DNA from: SW10 sp965657795
GTDB taxonomy: Bacteria > Verrucomicrobiota > Verrucomicrobiia > Verrucomicrobiales > Akkermansiaceae
Assembly (NCBI GenBank): GCA_965657795.1
Contig: CBFHQJ010000012.1
Coordinates: 6,147-70,146 of the forward strand
Reading direction: 5' to 3'
Length of the DNA stretch: 64,000 bases
Under the pieces are notes generated by a model. The model searched no databases, was not told where the DNA came from, and saw only the letters and a program-made list of their open reading frames with translations. The position numbers were made by a program, and so were the translations under genes. Below are positions 1-8,679 of the stretch, in pieces (within the stretch, counting starts at the first letter, position 1; the number at the start of each line of letters is the position of its first letter).

Positions 1-1
1 C

Positions 2-1315
2 AAGCTGCGCAACAACATCACCCTCCGCACCGATGGAGGTCTCCGCACCGGACGCGATGTCGTCATTGCCGCCATCCTGGGAGCCGAGCAAATGAACTTC
101 GGAACCATCGCCATGATTGCCATGGGCTGCGTTTACGTCCGAAAATGCCACCTGAACAACTGCCCTGTTGGGGTCGCGACCACCAACCCGAAGTGGCGTG
201 CCAAGTTCAAAGGTTCAGCGGATCACGTCGTTAACTTTATGATGGGCGTGGCTGAAGAAGCCCGTGAAATCATGGCGACTCTCGGCGTCCGCTCCATGAA
301 TGAGCTGATTGGCCGGCCCCAAAAATTCCTCGCCCAGCGTGAGGTTCCTGATCACCCCAAGGCCAACACCCTTGATTTGAAGAAGGTTCTCTCCGACAAG
401 GCGGACGATGATGCCGTTCGCGTCTGCACGCAGGATCGCAACGATGGCATTCACAAGCCTGCGCTCGATCTCGAAATCCTCAAGGACCTCGCAGACCACA
501 CCGAAACTGCCGAAGGAGAAAACCCAACCGGCGGCCTGATGGATCGCGGACCTTTCACCAAGGAATACGAAGTCGTCAACACCGACCGAAATATCGGAAC
601 CCGAACCGCCGGACGTGTCGCTGAAATCTACGAAAACCACGGACTTCCTGCGGACAGCATCGATCTCACCTTCCGGGGCTCTGCCGGACAATCCTTCGGA
701 ACCTTCCTCTGCGGAGGAATCAAGCTCACCCTCATTGGTGAAGGAAACGACTACGTCGGCAAAGGCATGAGCAACGGAGAAATTATTGTCCGCCCGCCGG
801 AAGTGATGAACTCCGACTTCATCGCTGCTAAAAACTCCATCGTAGGCAATACCTGCCTCTATGGTGCCACTGGAGGTAAACTCTTTGTTAATGGACGAGC
901 TGGCGAGCGCTTCTGCGTTCGCAACTCCGGCTCGACCTCGGTTGTGGAAGGCGTCGGTGATCACGGTTGTGAATACATGACAAACGGGACCACGGTAATT
1001 CTTGGCATGACCGGGAAGAACTTCGGAGCGGGCATGTCGGGCGGCACCGCTTACATATACGACATCGATGGCATGTTCCAAAGCCGCCTCAATCCCGAGA
1101 TGGTCGTGGCCCGTCCGGTCAAACGCGAACGCGATATCGCAGAGGTGAAATCACTGATCGAGGAGCACGCACAGAAAACAGATTCCCCGAACGCCAAGGA
1201 GCTTCTCGAGAACTGGGATACCACTCTCACCAAGCTAATCCGGGTCATTGCAAAAGAGAAATACGACCTAGAAAAAGCCGAAGAGGAGCACGAAGCTGCT
1301 GTCGCAGTCGACTAA
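2..1315 (+). CDS. gltB: Glutamate synthase large subunit, C-terminal part (partial)
   Basis: This is the end of the large subunit of glutamate synthase, which transfers the amide nitrogen of glutamine to 2-oxoglutarate in ammonia assimilation. The reading frame is open from base 2 through the window edge, so the ATG at 92 is an internal methionine and 437 residues are visible. The visible start is the end of the FMN synthase domain. Three cysteines at about residues 43, 49 and 54 (C-x5-C-x4-C, in CVYVRKCHLNNCPVG) fit the 3Fe-4S cluster ligands of the family. The rest matches the glycine-rich GXGXG C-terminal beta-helix domain (repeated GG/GxxG turns, about residues 210-360). A strong hairpin terminator follows 25 bases after the stop. 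The small subunit gene is not in the window. Confidence 0.96.
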   Translation, partial: KLRNNITLRTDGGLRTGRDVVIAAILGAEQMNFGTIAMIAMGCVYVRKCHLNNCPVGVATTNPKWRAKFKGSADHVVNFMMGVAEEAREIMATLGVRSMNELIGRPQKFLAQREVPDHPKANTLDLKKVLSDKADDDAVRVCTQDRNDGIHKPALDLEILKDLADHTETAEGENPTGGLMDRGPFTKEYEVVNTDRNIGTRTAGRVAEIYENHGLPADSIDLTFRGSAGQSFGTFLCGGIKLTLIGEGNDYVGKGMSNGEIIVRPPEVMNSDFIAAKNSIVGNTCLYGATGGKLFVNGRAGERFCVRNSGSTSVVEGVGDHGCEYMTNGTTVILGMTGKNFGAGMSGGTAYIYDIDGMFQSRLNPEMVVARPVKRERDIAEVKSLIEEHAQKTDSPNAKELLENWDTTLTKLIRVIAKEKYDLEKAEEEHEAAVAVD

Positions 1316-1339
1316 TCCCCTTCAACCATTCTTTTCAAG

Positions 1340-1369
1340 AGGCCACCCAATTGCGGGTGGCCTTTTTTT
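1340..1369 (+). terminator. Rho-independent terminator after gltB
   Basis: A nine-pair stem (AGGCCACCC with GGGTGGCCT) with a short loop is followed by seven T residues. It lies 25 bases after the gltB stop codon and 4 bases before the end of the convergent minus-strand gene. The T-run is only on the plus-strand side, so it serves gltB best. Confidence 0.92.
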
Positions 1370-1372
1370 GAC

Positions 1373-2671
1373 TTAGCTCGCCGACTCCAGCCCGCGTAAG
1401 GTCCCTGTCGCCGTGCTGAATTTCTCCGTCTCCAATCCCATTTGCTGGAGCATGCTCAGGTAAAGATTGGCCAGAGGCATGTTGTTGACCCGGTCGAAAC
1501 CAAGGTGACTTCCATGCTTGAAATTTCCACCCGCCAACAGAATCGGCAGGTTCCGGTTATCATGCTTGTTGGCATGTCCGAGATTACTGCCCTGCATCAC
1601 CATCGTCCGCTTCAAGAGAGTCTCCCCGTCTTCCTTTGTAGACTTCAGGCCCGACAAAAGATTCCCAAGCTCATTCATCTGCGCCTTCTCAACGATCGCC
1701 AGTTGCTCGCGGGTTTCCTTCTTCTGCGTCTGGTGGGTCAACGCATGGTGGGGAAGATTGACACCGGGAAGATCCACCTTTGGATTAAAATCCTGGCTGA
1801 TCAAAATGGTGACAAGCCTCGTTGAATCGGTTTCGAGTGCCAGCTTTGTGAGATCAAACATGTTCCTCGTCCGCTTCACCAAGGCTCCCGGAGTCAAATC
1901 ATCCTTGGGCTCCTTCACTTCAACTTTCGGTTTCGGCTTCTGCTCCCATTCCTCGTTGATCACCAACCTCTGTTCGACCTCGCGAACCGAAGTGAAAAAT
2001 TGGTCCAGTCGCTCCTTGTCAGCTCCGCCCACCTCCCTTTGAAGCTTCTTAATCCGGCCGGCAAACGAATCCATCAAGCTCTGTCCCTCTTTCAGCCTTC
2101 TTACCTGGACTGCCACTTCGGCAGGCGTTCCTTGCACGAATAGCTGGCGATAAACCCGTGAAGGCCTCATCTCCGATGGAATTCGTACTCCGTCCGAGGT
2201 GTAGGCAAGTGATCCATTCCCCGGGCCAACCCGCAGATTTAAAGTCGGAAAACGAGTCAGATGACCCAATTGCTGGGCCGCATATTGATCGAGGGAAATC
2301 CAGTTCTTAAATCCCGCCGACCTTGGATGAGGCGCTCCCGTCAAAAAAGAAACCTCCGCCTGGTGGCCGCCATCCACTTCCGGGTGCGACAGCCCGCTGA
2401 AGACGGTAAACTGCTCCCTAAATTTTTTCACGATTTCAAGGTAGGGCGAAAGTTTGTATCCCCTCCCCGCCTTCTCCGGAAAAAACTCTTCCGGCATGAA
2501 ACCAAGATCAACATTGATCGCCACCATTCGCTTTGGAGTTGCCGCGTCGGTATTCCTCGCGAAGGCCGGGGTCATGGCATCAAGCAAAGGCAGCGACATC
2601 ATCGCCCCCGCTCCCTTCAAAAAGGAACGACGGGAAAGATGGGATTGGGTGGAGACGTGAATTCGTTTCAT
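1373..2671 (-). CDS. DUF1552 domain protein, exported
   Basis: This 432-residue protein belongs to the DUF1552 family, common in Planctomycetes and Verrucomicrobia and of unknown biochemical function. The N-terminus carries a twin-arginine-type signal (SRRSFLKGAGAMMSLPLLDA, about residues 13-32), so export as a folded protein is likely. The body has family-like segments such as VDLGFMPEEFFP, FSGLSHPEVDGGH and GNLGHANKHDNRNLPILLAGG. It lies 4 bases downstream of the DUF1592-type cytochrome gene on the same strand, so the two are almost certainly co-transcribed. DUF1552 with a DUF1592-type cytochrome is a recurring pair, parallel to the DUF1501/PSD1 pairs further right. A modest AAGG precedes the ATG. 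Confidence 0.9.
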   Translation of the reverse strand: MKRIHVSTQSHLSRRSFLKGAGAMMSLPLLDAMTPAFARNTDAATPKRMVAINVDLGFMPEEFFPEKAGRGYKLSPYLEIVKKFREQFTVFSGLSHPEVDGGHQAEVSFLTGAPHPRSAGFKNWISLDQYAAQQLGHLTRFPTLNLRVGPGNGSLAYTSDGVRIPSEMRPSRVYRQLFVQGTPAEVAVQVRRLKEGQSLMDSFAGRIKKLQREVGGADKERLDQFFTSVREVEQRLVINEEWEQKPKPKVEVKEPKDDLTPGALVKRTRNMFDLTKLALETDSTRLVTILISQDFNPKVDLPGVNLPHHALTHQTQKKETREQLAIVEKAQMNELGNLLSGLKSTKEDGETLLKRTMVMQGSNLGHANKHDNRNLPILLAGGNFKHGSHLGFDRVNNMPLANLYLSMLQQMGLETEKFSTATGTLRGLESAS

Positions 2672-2675
2672 GACC

Positions 2676-5207
2676 TTACTTTTTTCTGAATAGCTGGCTC
2701 TGCACCACCTCGTGAATCATCGCCCTGGCACCATAGTCTTTTCCCGACAAGTTCTCCAGCATTGCTTCGACCACGGGCCGCTCCGGAAAGCCAGCCGGTT
2801 CACCGGTGGCATAAACGATGAACTGCTTCAGCAAATTCTCCGCTATTTCTTTCTCTTTGGACCGCAGGTGATTCCGAAACCCGTTGATCTCCCGAAATTC
2901 CCGGCCATCGGGCAGCACTCCCGCCGTCTCCGCAGGCAGGGCGTATTTAAACCGGGCCTTCTTACCCGCAAACTCCTGCGGAACCCCTTTTTCTCCATTC
3001 TTCAGAACCGCACGATAACGGGTCTGGAAGGCGCCCATGACATCGAAGCTCTCGAGCGCAAAACCGGGTGGGTCGATCAATTGATGGCATCCCGCGCAAC
3101 TTGGATCGGCACGATGGGCAGTCAATTGCTCCCGCACCGTCGTTGCTCCACTGATATCAGGCTCAATCGCCGGCACTGCTGCCGGTGGTGGCGGAGGTTC
3201 CTCCCCCAAAAAACGTGACAAAGCGAAGACGCCACGAACCACCGGTGAAGTGGTGGTGCCATTTGCGGTAATCTTCAAAATGCTGCCCTGCGTGATCAGG
3301 CCACCCCGCACACTGTCTTCGGACAGAGGAACCTTGCGGGACTTCGAGCCTATCACTCCGGTGATGCCATATAGTTCGGCGGTCCGTTGGTTCACCATGA
3401 CAAAGTCCGAATCCATGACGTAAAACGCGCCGAGATCACTGCGGATCATCTCCGCCAAGTAAGCCCGGGTTTCCTCGATCATCGACTCAGTCAGAAAGTC
3501 ATCGTATTCGGGATAGAGCTCTTTGTCCGGTTCGGTTAGCCGAATCTTTCGAAGGTCCACCCAGTATTCCAAAAAGTGCTTCACAAACCTCTCGCTCTTC
3601 GGATGCTTTAGAAGTCTTTCGGTCTCCTCTCGCAAAACCTCACTCTTTAAAATTTCGCCACTGCGCGCCTTGCTGCGTAACTGCCAATCGGGAGGAGAAT
3701 TCCAAAGGAAATAAGACAGGCGACTCGCCAGGGCCCAAGCCTCAAGGTCACCCGGCTTTTCTTCCATCAAGAGAAATCCAGGAGAGGTGAGGACCGCGCG
3801 ATACCCCGAGAGCATCGCTTCTAAAAACGAATCTCCTCTCTGAAGCCGGGAACGCACCATGCCCAAGGGGATTTGCAAATCATCCTCACGCACCGGCCGA
3901 CGATAGGACCTGACCATGAATCTTCGCAGCAACTTCCTGGCCTCTTTCATCGGCTCCTTGGCCACGATGTGATAGCCGGGACCCGCCCCGCTCTTGTCTA
4001 CCTCCAGCGGGAGTTCACCGAACAATCTACGATGACTCTCAGGCGGCCAATTCTTGTAAATCGGCCCTTCCATCTCCATCCACTTGAGGGCGATGCCATG
4101 ACTCTTGAAGCGGGTGTATCGATACCCGCCCTTGTCCGGCAATTGATAGTTCTCAAAGTCGGCCGAAACGGCGAGATACTCAATCGGTTCATCCTTCTCG
4201 ACCCAGATCAAAGCTTCACCGGTTCCAGCTTCGTTTGGAGGAAGTTCACAACGCCCCAGCAATCTTCCGCTTTCTCCATAAAACGCCACCACTCCCATCC
4301 GATCACTGGGAAGCAATTTCCCGTGATCATTAAGAAGACTCCAGCCATTGACCCGGATCTTGTAAAAACCCGTTTGTCTTACCTTGAACGGTTTTACCAC
4401 GATATTGTGATTTGATCGCCCGTTCATGAAGGTGGCCACGCCATCGAAATGAGGCGGAGGATCTCTCACGATTCCCGGCTCTCTCTTGGCAAAATTTCCT
4501 TTGGTCGCAATGAAGGTCGGATCGATCTTTTTTCCGATCAAGGGAATTGCGATCCGTTGCTTCAGCTGCACCCGCAGAGTCTGCAAGGTATCGCTGGTCT
4601 CATCGATGCCCCTAAACTCAGCTCGGATCACCTTGGACGCAATCGGGTTCACCGAAGGAGCCACCGCCTTTCTCAAAATTGCATCCGCAACCTCCATGTA
4701 GCGTGTCACCATGACGTGTGAAAAATCGAGGGCCTTGGCGCTCTTGGCATAACCGTGGGCGATCCCATCGGCCGGCAACATTTCCTCAAGCTCAAGCTCG
4801 GGCAAATCAAGCACATCCCTGAGCGTGTTGGCATATTCAGCCCGACTGAGACGCCGTAATTCAGCCCGACCATTTTCTTGGCGTTTGACTCCGGCCCCAA
4901 CAAGGCGCGCTTTCAAAAATTTTAGAAAGGCCCCGCGCTCGTCCTCGCTTGGCTGGTCCTTTTTCTTCGGCGGCATCTCACCCTCGGTCACTTGGTCGTA
5001 AACATTGACCCAGTGCTCATAAACTTCGCGATTATCGAGAGAAAACGACATCAATTCAAGATCCAGTCCGGCTTTTTTGGAAGCCTCATCGTGGCAATCT
5101 GCACAATAATCCAAAATAAAGTTTTCAACCTCAATCGGCTGATCGGCCCACAAACCTCCACCGAAAAGAAAACCTGCAAACCCAGCGATAATCCTAAAAC
5201 ACTTCAT
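2676..5207 (-). CDS. Planctomycete-type cytochrome protein (DUF1587/DUF1592/DUF1588/DUF1585 architecture)
   Basis: I read this as an 843-residue exported protein starting at the ATG at 5207 (MKCFRIIAGFAGFLFG signal peptide). The open frame runs 67 codons further upstream, but that would overlap the divergent sulfatase gene and bury the signal peptide. A c-type heme motif (CADCH) follows at about residue 30, then DUF1587-like (LRRLSRAEYANTLRDVLDL), DUF1592/1595 (FLLMEEKPGDLEAWALASRLSYFLW) and DUF1588 segments (GGLITQGSILKITANGTTTSP). A second CxxCH (CAGCHQLIDPPGFALESFD) begins the terminal DUF1585 part. These proteins are assigned to the cell envelope by their heme and signal; their reaction is not known. 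It leads a two-gene operon with the DUF1552 gene. Confidence 0.88.
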   Translation of the reverse strand: MKCFRIIAGFAGFLFGGGLWADQPIEVENFILDYCADCHDEASKKAGLDLELMSFSLDNREVYEHWVNVYDQVTEGEMPPKKKDQPSEDERGAFLKFLKARLVGAGVKRQENGRAELRRLSRAEYANTLRDVLDLPELELEEMLPADGIAHGYAKSAKALDFSHVMVTRYMEVADAILRKAVAPSVNPIASKVIRAEFRGIDETSDTLQTLRVQLKQRIAIPLIGKKIDPTFIATKGNFAKREPGIVRDPPPHFDGVATFMNGRSNHNIVVKPFKVRQTGFYKIRVNGWSLLNDHGKLLPSDRMGVVAFYGESGRLLGRCELPPNEAGTGEALIWVEKDEPIEYLAVSADFENYQLPDKGGYRYTRFKSHGIALKWMEMEGPIYKNWPPESHRRLFGELPLEVDKSGAGPGYHIVAKEPMKEARKLLRRFMVRSYRRPVREDDLQIPLGMVRSRLQRGDSFLEAMLSGYRAVLTSPGFLLMEEKPGDLEAWALASRLSYFLWNSPPDWQLRSKARSGEILKSEVLREETERLLKHPKSERFVKHFLEYWVDLRKIRLTEPDKELYPEYDDFLTESMIEETRAYLAEMIRSDLGAFYVMDSDFVMVNQRTAELYGITGVIGSKSRKVPLSEDSVRGGLITQGSILKITANGTTTSPVVRGVFALSRFLGEEPPPPPAAVPAIEPDISGATTVREQLTAHRADPSCAGCHQLIDPPGFALESFDVMGAFQTRYRAVLKNGEKGVPQEFAGKKARFKYALPAETAGVLPDGREFREINGFRNHLRSKEKEIAENLLKQFIVYATGEPAGFPERPVVEAMLENLSGKDYGARAMIHEVVQSQLFRKK

Positions 5208-5350
5208 AAATAGCCCCGCCGGAGTACAATTCCTGCGGCTCACAGAACGCCCGCGCTCTTCCTCTCCTATCAAATGGAAGAGAGAATCCCCGCCTCTGAC
5301 TATCATCTCGACCTTGGAAGCCATTTCCTTCATGAAACAAGCCAATTGGT
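5208..5350. promoter_or_regulatory. Divergent intergenic region
   Basis: These 143 bases separate the starts of the minus-strand cytochrome/DUF1552 operon and the plus-strand sulfatase, so both promoters should lie here. No convincing -35/-10 pair or operator could be picked by eye. Confidence 0.5.
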
Positions 5351-8300
5351 ATGTTGCATTTCCTTCTCCCCTTTCTGCTCCTGCTTCCTCTCTTTGGCCA
5401 GCAACCAAACATCATCGTGATCATCTCCGACGATGCCGGCTATGCCGATTGGGGCTTCATGGATGACTACTTGCAGTCGCTCAATCCCGGACAGCCCAAC
5501 TCAACCGTTCCCACCCCAAATCTCGACGCCCTTCGCCAGCGTGGAACCCTTCTCACCAACGCCTACACCGCCGCGGTCTGCTCCCCATCCCGCGCCGCCA
5601 TTGTGACCGGCTCCTACCAGCAACGAATCGGATACGAATACAACATCAACCATTTGATGGGAGCCAACGACATCGACGGACTCAGTCCTGATACCACCAC
5701 TATTTTTGACCGCATGAAGTCCGAGGGCTACACCACCGGCGTCGTTGGCAAATGGCACCTGGGTGCTCGCGCAAATGACAGTGGACTTGGCAATCGTCCG
5801 GAGAATCAAGGAGTCGATGAATTCTTCGGAATCTGGAAGGGCTCACGGAACTACACCATTGGAGCTGTAGGCGGGTCGGGAATCCTCCGGGAAACTTTCG
5901 CCGCGCCCTTCTCCGACACCGTCCTCGAAACAACTCCACCTTGGAACACGACGAATAACTACGTCACCAATGCCTTTGGAACCGGCGCGGTCAATTTCAT
6001 CAAGCGACATCACGCCGATCCTAATCCCTTTTTTCTCTACGTCTCCTTCACCGCGCCGCACTCGCCCATTGGCCCCTCTCCTGACATTGATGACCCGCGC
6101 CTTGCCTCACTTTCGGGAACCCGCAAAAACTACGCTTCAATGGTTCTCACCATGGATCGCGAGATTGGCAACATCTTCAATACCATCGAGGACCCCGCCG
6201 GGGACGGCTCGGTCTCGCTTACCGAAAAAACCCTTGTCATCTTCCTCAATGACAATGGTGGCGCAACCAACATCGGAGCCGACAACACCCCTCTGCGAAA
6301 TTTCAAAGGATCGATCTATGAGGGAGGAACCCGCGTCCCCATGATCATCGCCGGAACAGGCCTCCCGGAAAATGAAACCTATCACGCCCCGATCCATTCC
6401 ATCGACATCCTCCCCACCTGCCTTGATGCCGCCGGGGCGCCCCCTCCAAATGACATCGATGGAGTGAGCCTTCTTCCCTATCTCAACTCCACCATTTCCG
6501 GAAAGCCTCACGATGTTCTCACCATCCGGAATGAAAGCAAAGTGAGTGTTCGCAAGCGCGACTGGAAGCTTGCCAAAAACGCCGCCAATTCCCCTTTTGA
6601 GCTTTTCGATGTTTCCGGAGATCCCGGAGAGACCACCGACCTCGCTGATGCCAATCCAGAAGTCGTTTCAGATCTCCTCAATGAATTCACGGCCTTCGAA
6701 ACCACTGTCGAGAAACCACGCCATGCCGGGCTCGGCAACTCACCTTCATCCATCAACCTGAACGACACCTTTATCCTCAATCCCAAGCCTACTGCGACCG
6801 GCAGCTTCACTCCAAATCTCACCCTCGTTGGCGACAATCTCCGCAATGGTAACTTCGATGCCGGAGGTGCAGGCGGGGTCCAAACCTTCGCGCAAACTGC
6901 GGCATGGGAGAACATCGGAACCGGCACCTCGGGCGAAAACTTCACCAATACCAGCCTTTCCGCAGACGGCTCACGAAATGCCATCATTGCCGAGACCAAC
7001 GCCCGCGCCGCAGGGCTCGATACCGGACACATTCTTCAGTCAGGCGAAGTCTTCCAGGCCACATTTCAATGGCGCGATGCCTCGGCATGGAATGACGCCT
7101 CCGACCTCATCGCCGTCACTCTCTTCACCACCTCCGACAACACTCTCGCCGGAACCGGGAGCAATCTCCAACGCCTCCTCTCCAGACCATCGATTACCAA
7201 TTCAGCATACCAAACGGAACAGCTACTTTTCGCCCCCATCAATCCCGAAAACCAAGGAAGACGTCTCTTCATCGAACTCAACGCCGCCCAGTCCGGGTCA
7301 GGATTCGCCCGACTCGATGACTTTGTCCTTCAACGCGGAACACTTGACCCGCAAGACGATCCCAGTCCTCCCGTCCTTCTCAATTGGTCACAAGTATCCG
7401 CATGGACCGACCCGCAAACAAACTCGCCGGACACGCTTCTTCGCACCGATTCCTTCGCCAACTGCGTCCTTGAATTCCCCGTGACCCAGGATTTTTCCTA
7501 CGAAGCACACAACGACCTCACTCGCATCAGTGACCTCACCTTCATGCTGAACTCACTCCGCTTCACCGGCTCCTTCAATGGAGACTCCACTCAATCCGCC
7601 ACCTTGACAGGAAACGAACTCCTCCTCACCAACGATCTCAACGGCTCACCCCCCACTCTCGTTCTCGACGCCATGGGCTCCGATTATTCTTTCGTCATCG
7701 AACAAGATCTCATCGTTTACCAAGACCTTGAAATCACAGGCGACGGGACCGCGACCTTTGTCCTCGACGGTCAAATCTCAGAATACAACCCAGGGGCTGC
7801 CCTCTCGAAATCTGGAACTTCCACTCTCCTCCTCAAATCAACGCCCACTTTCACCGGCCCCACCACGATTGCCGCAGGAGAACTGATCCTCGCCGAAAAC
7901 GTCACGCTCTCCTCCAATGTTCTGATCGCGGATAACGCCATCCTCTCAGGAAGCGGAACTCTCACCCAATCTCTCAGCGGACCCGGCTTGGTCTCGCCCG
8001 GCCAAGACATAGGAACCCTCACCGTCCACGATGCTGTTCCCGGAGCCCTTCATTTCGAAGTCAATGGGGAAAGGTCTGATCACCTCATTTCTACCGGCAC
8101 CCTTGACCTCTCCGAAACGACACTCACCTGGTCCGCTCAAAACCTCACCAAAACCATCTACCCGATCATCACTTACAACACCCTCGTCGATGGCTTTCGT
8201 AGTACCAATGCCCCCCCTGAGGGCTACCTCTTCGACTACCAATACCAGGGCAATCAAATCGCGCTGATCCGCGCCAATCAAGCTTACGAAATCTGGTCAC

Positions 8301-8674
8301 AACAAACCCACAACCTGTCTGGAAACGATGCTCTTTTCGAGTCCGATCCCGACCTCGATGGTATCCCCAACGGGCTCGAATTCCTCACTGGAAGCAGCCC
8401 CGCGGAGTTCACCAACACCAACCCATTACAAGTTTCTCGAACCCTCGTTTCCACAACCATCAACTACCCTATCGCAACCTTGGGAAGATCAGCCAACTTC
8501 CAGCTTCAATCTTCGACCGACCTTATCAACTGGGGTGAAGCTTTCCCCGGCGGGCAGTTTTTCGTCATCGGTGAAGAGGAACATTTCTACCGCCCCGGCC
8601 TTGGCCGCTTTTCGCAATCCGCTACTCTTCCATCCGACGCCATTCGCTTCTTCCGCCTCATTCATTTACCTTAG
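5351..8674 (+). CDS. Secreted multidomain sulfatase with autotransporter-type beta-strand region
   Basis: This 1,107-residue protein has a short signal peptide (MLHFLLPFLLLLPLFG) and a type I sulfatase domain at about residues 18-450. Metal-binding SDDAGYADW is present, and Cys77 in CSPSRAAIVTG is the residue converted to formylglycine in this family, so it should hydrolyse a sulfate ester. The natural substrate cannot be told. About residues 484-663 form a module also found in the next gene. About 760-890 resemble an autotransporter-associated beta-strand repeat (STLLLKSTPTFTGPTTIAAG). A DPDLDGIPNGLEF calcium-loop-like segment and a C-terminal SSTDLINW...FFRLIHLP tail follow. The protein is roughly twice the usual sulfatase length. 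The next gene begins 5 bases after the stop, so they are probably co-transcribed. Confidence 0.9.
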   Translation: MLHFLLPFLLLLPLFGQQPNIIVIISDDAGYADWGFMDDYLQSLNPGQPNSTVPTPNLDALRQRGTLLTNAYTAAVCSPSRAAIVTGSYQQRIGYEYNINHLMGANDIDGLSPDTTTIFDRMKSEGYTTGVVGKWHLGARANDSGLGNRPENQGVDEFFGIWKGSRNYTIGAVGGSGILRETFAAPFSDTVLETTPPWNTTNNYVTNAFGTGAVNFIKRHHADPNPFFLYVSFTAPHSPIGPSPDIDDPRLASLSGTRKNYASMVLTMDREIGNIFNTIEDPAGDGSVSLTEKTLVIFLNDNGGATNIGADNTPLRNFKGSIYEGGTRVPMIIAGTGLPENETYHAPIHSIDILPTCLDAAGAPPPNDIDGVSLLPYLNSTISGKPHDVLTIRNESKVSVRKRDWKLAKNAANSPFELFDVSGDPGETTDLADANPEVVSDLLNEFTAFETTVEKPRHAGLGNSPSSINLNDTFILNPKPTATGSFTPNLTLVGDNLRNGNFDAGGAGGVQTFAQTAAWENIGTGTSGENFTNTSLSADGSRNAIIAETNARAAGLDTGHILQSGEVFQATFQWRDASAWNDASDLIAVTLFTTSDNTLAGTGSNLQRLLSRPSITNSAYQTEQLLFAPINPENQGRRLFIELNAAQSGSGFARLDDFVLQRGTLDPQDDPSPPVLLNWSQVSAWTDPQTNSPDTLLRTDSFANCVLEFPVTQDFSYEAHNDLTRISDLTFMLNSLRFTGSFNGDSTQSATLTGNELLLTNDLNGSPPTLVLDAMGSDYSFVIEQDLIVYQDLEITGDGTATFVLDGQISEYNPGAALSKSGTSTLLLKSTPTFTGPTTIAAGELILAENVTLSSNVLIADNAILSGSGTLTQSLSGPGLVSPGQDIGTLTVHDAVPGALHFEVNGERSDHLISTGTLDLSETTLTWSAQNLTKTIYPIITYNTLVDGFRSTNAPPEGYLFDYQYQGNQIALIRANQAYEIWSQQTHNLSGNDALFESDPDLDGIPNGLEFLTGSSPAEFTNTNPLQVSRTLVSTTINYPIATLGRSANFQLQSSTDLINWGEAFPGGQFFVIGEEEHFYRPGLGRFSQSATLPSDAIRFFRLIHLP

Positions 8675-8679
8675 CCACC

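Noticed and set aside
215..1081. Long open frame (288 codons) on the minus strand inside gltB
   Set aside because: It lies antisense to a gene with clear family motifs and encodes no recognisable domain.
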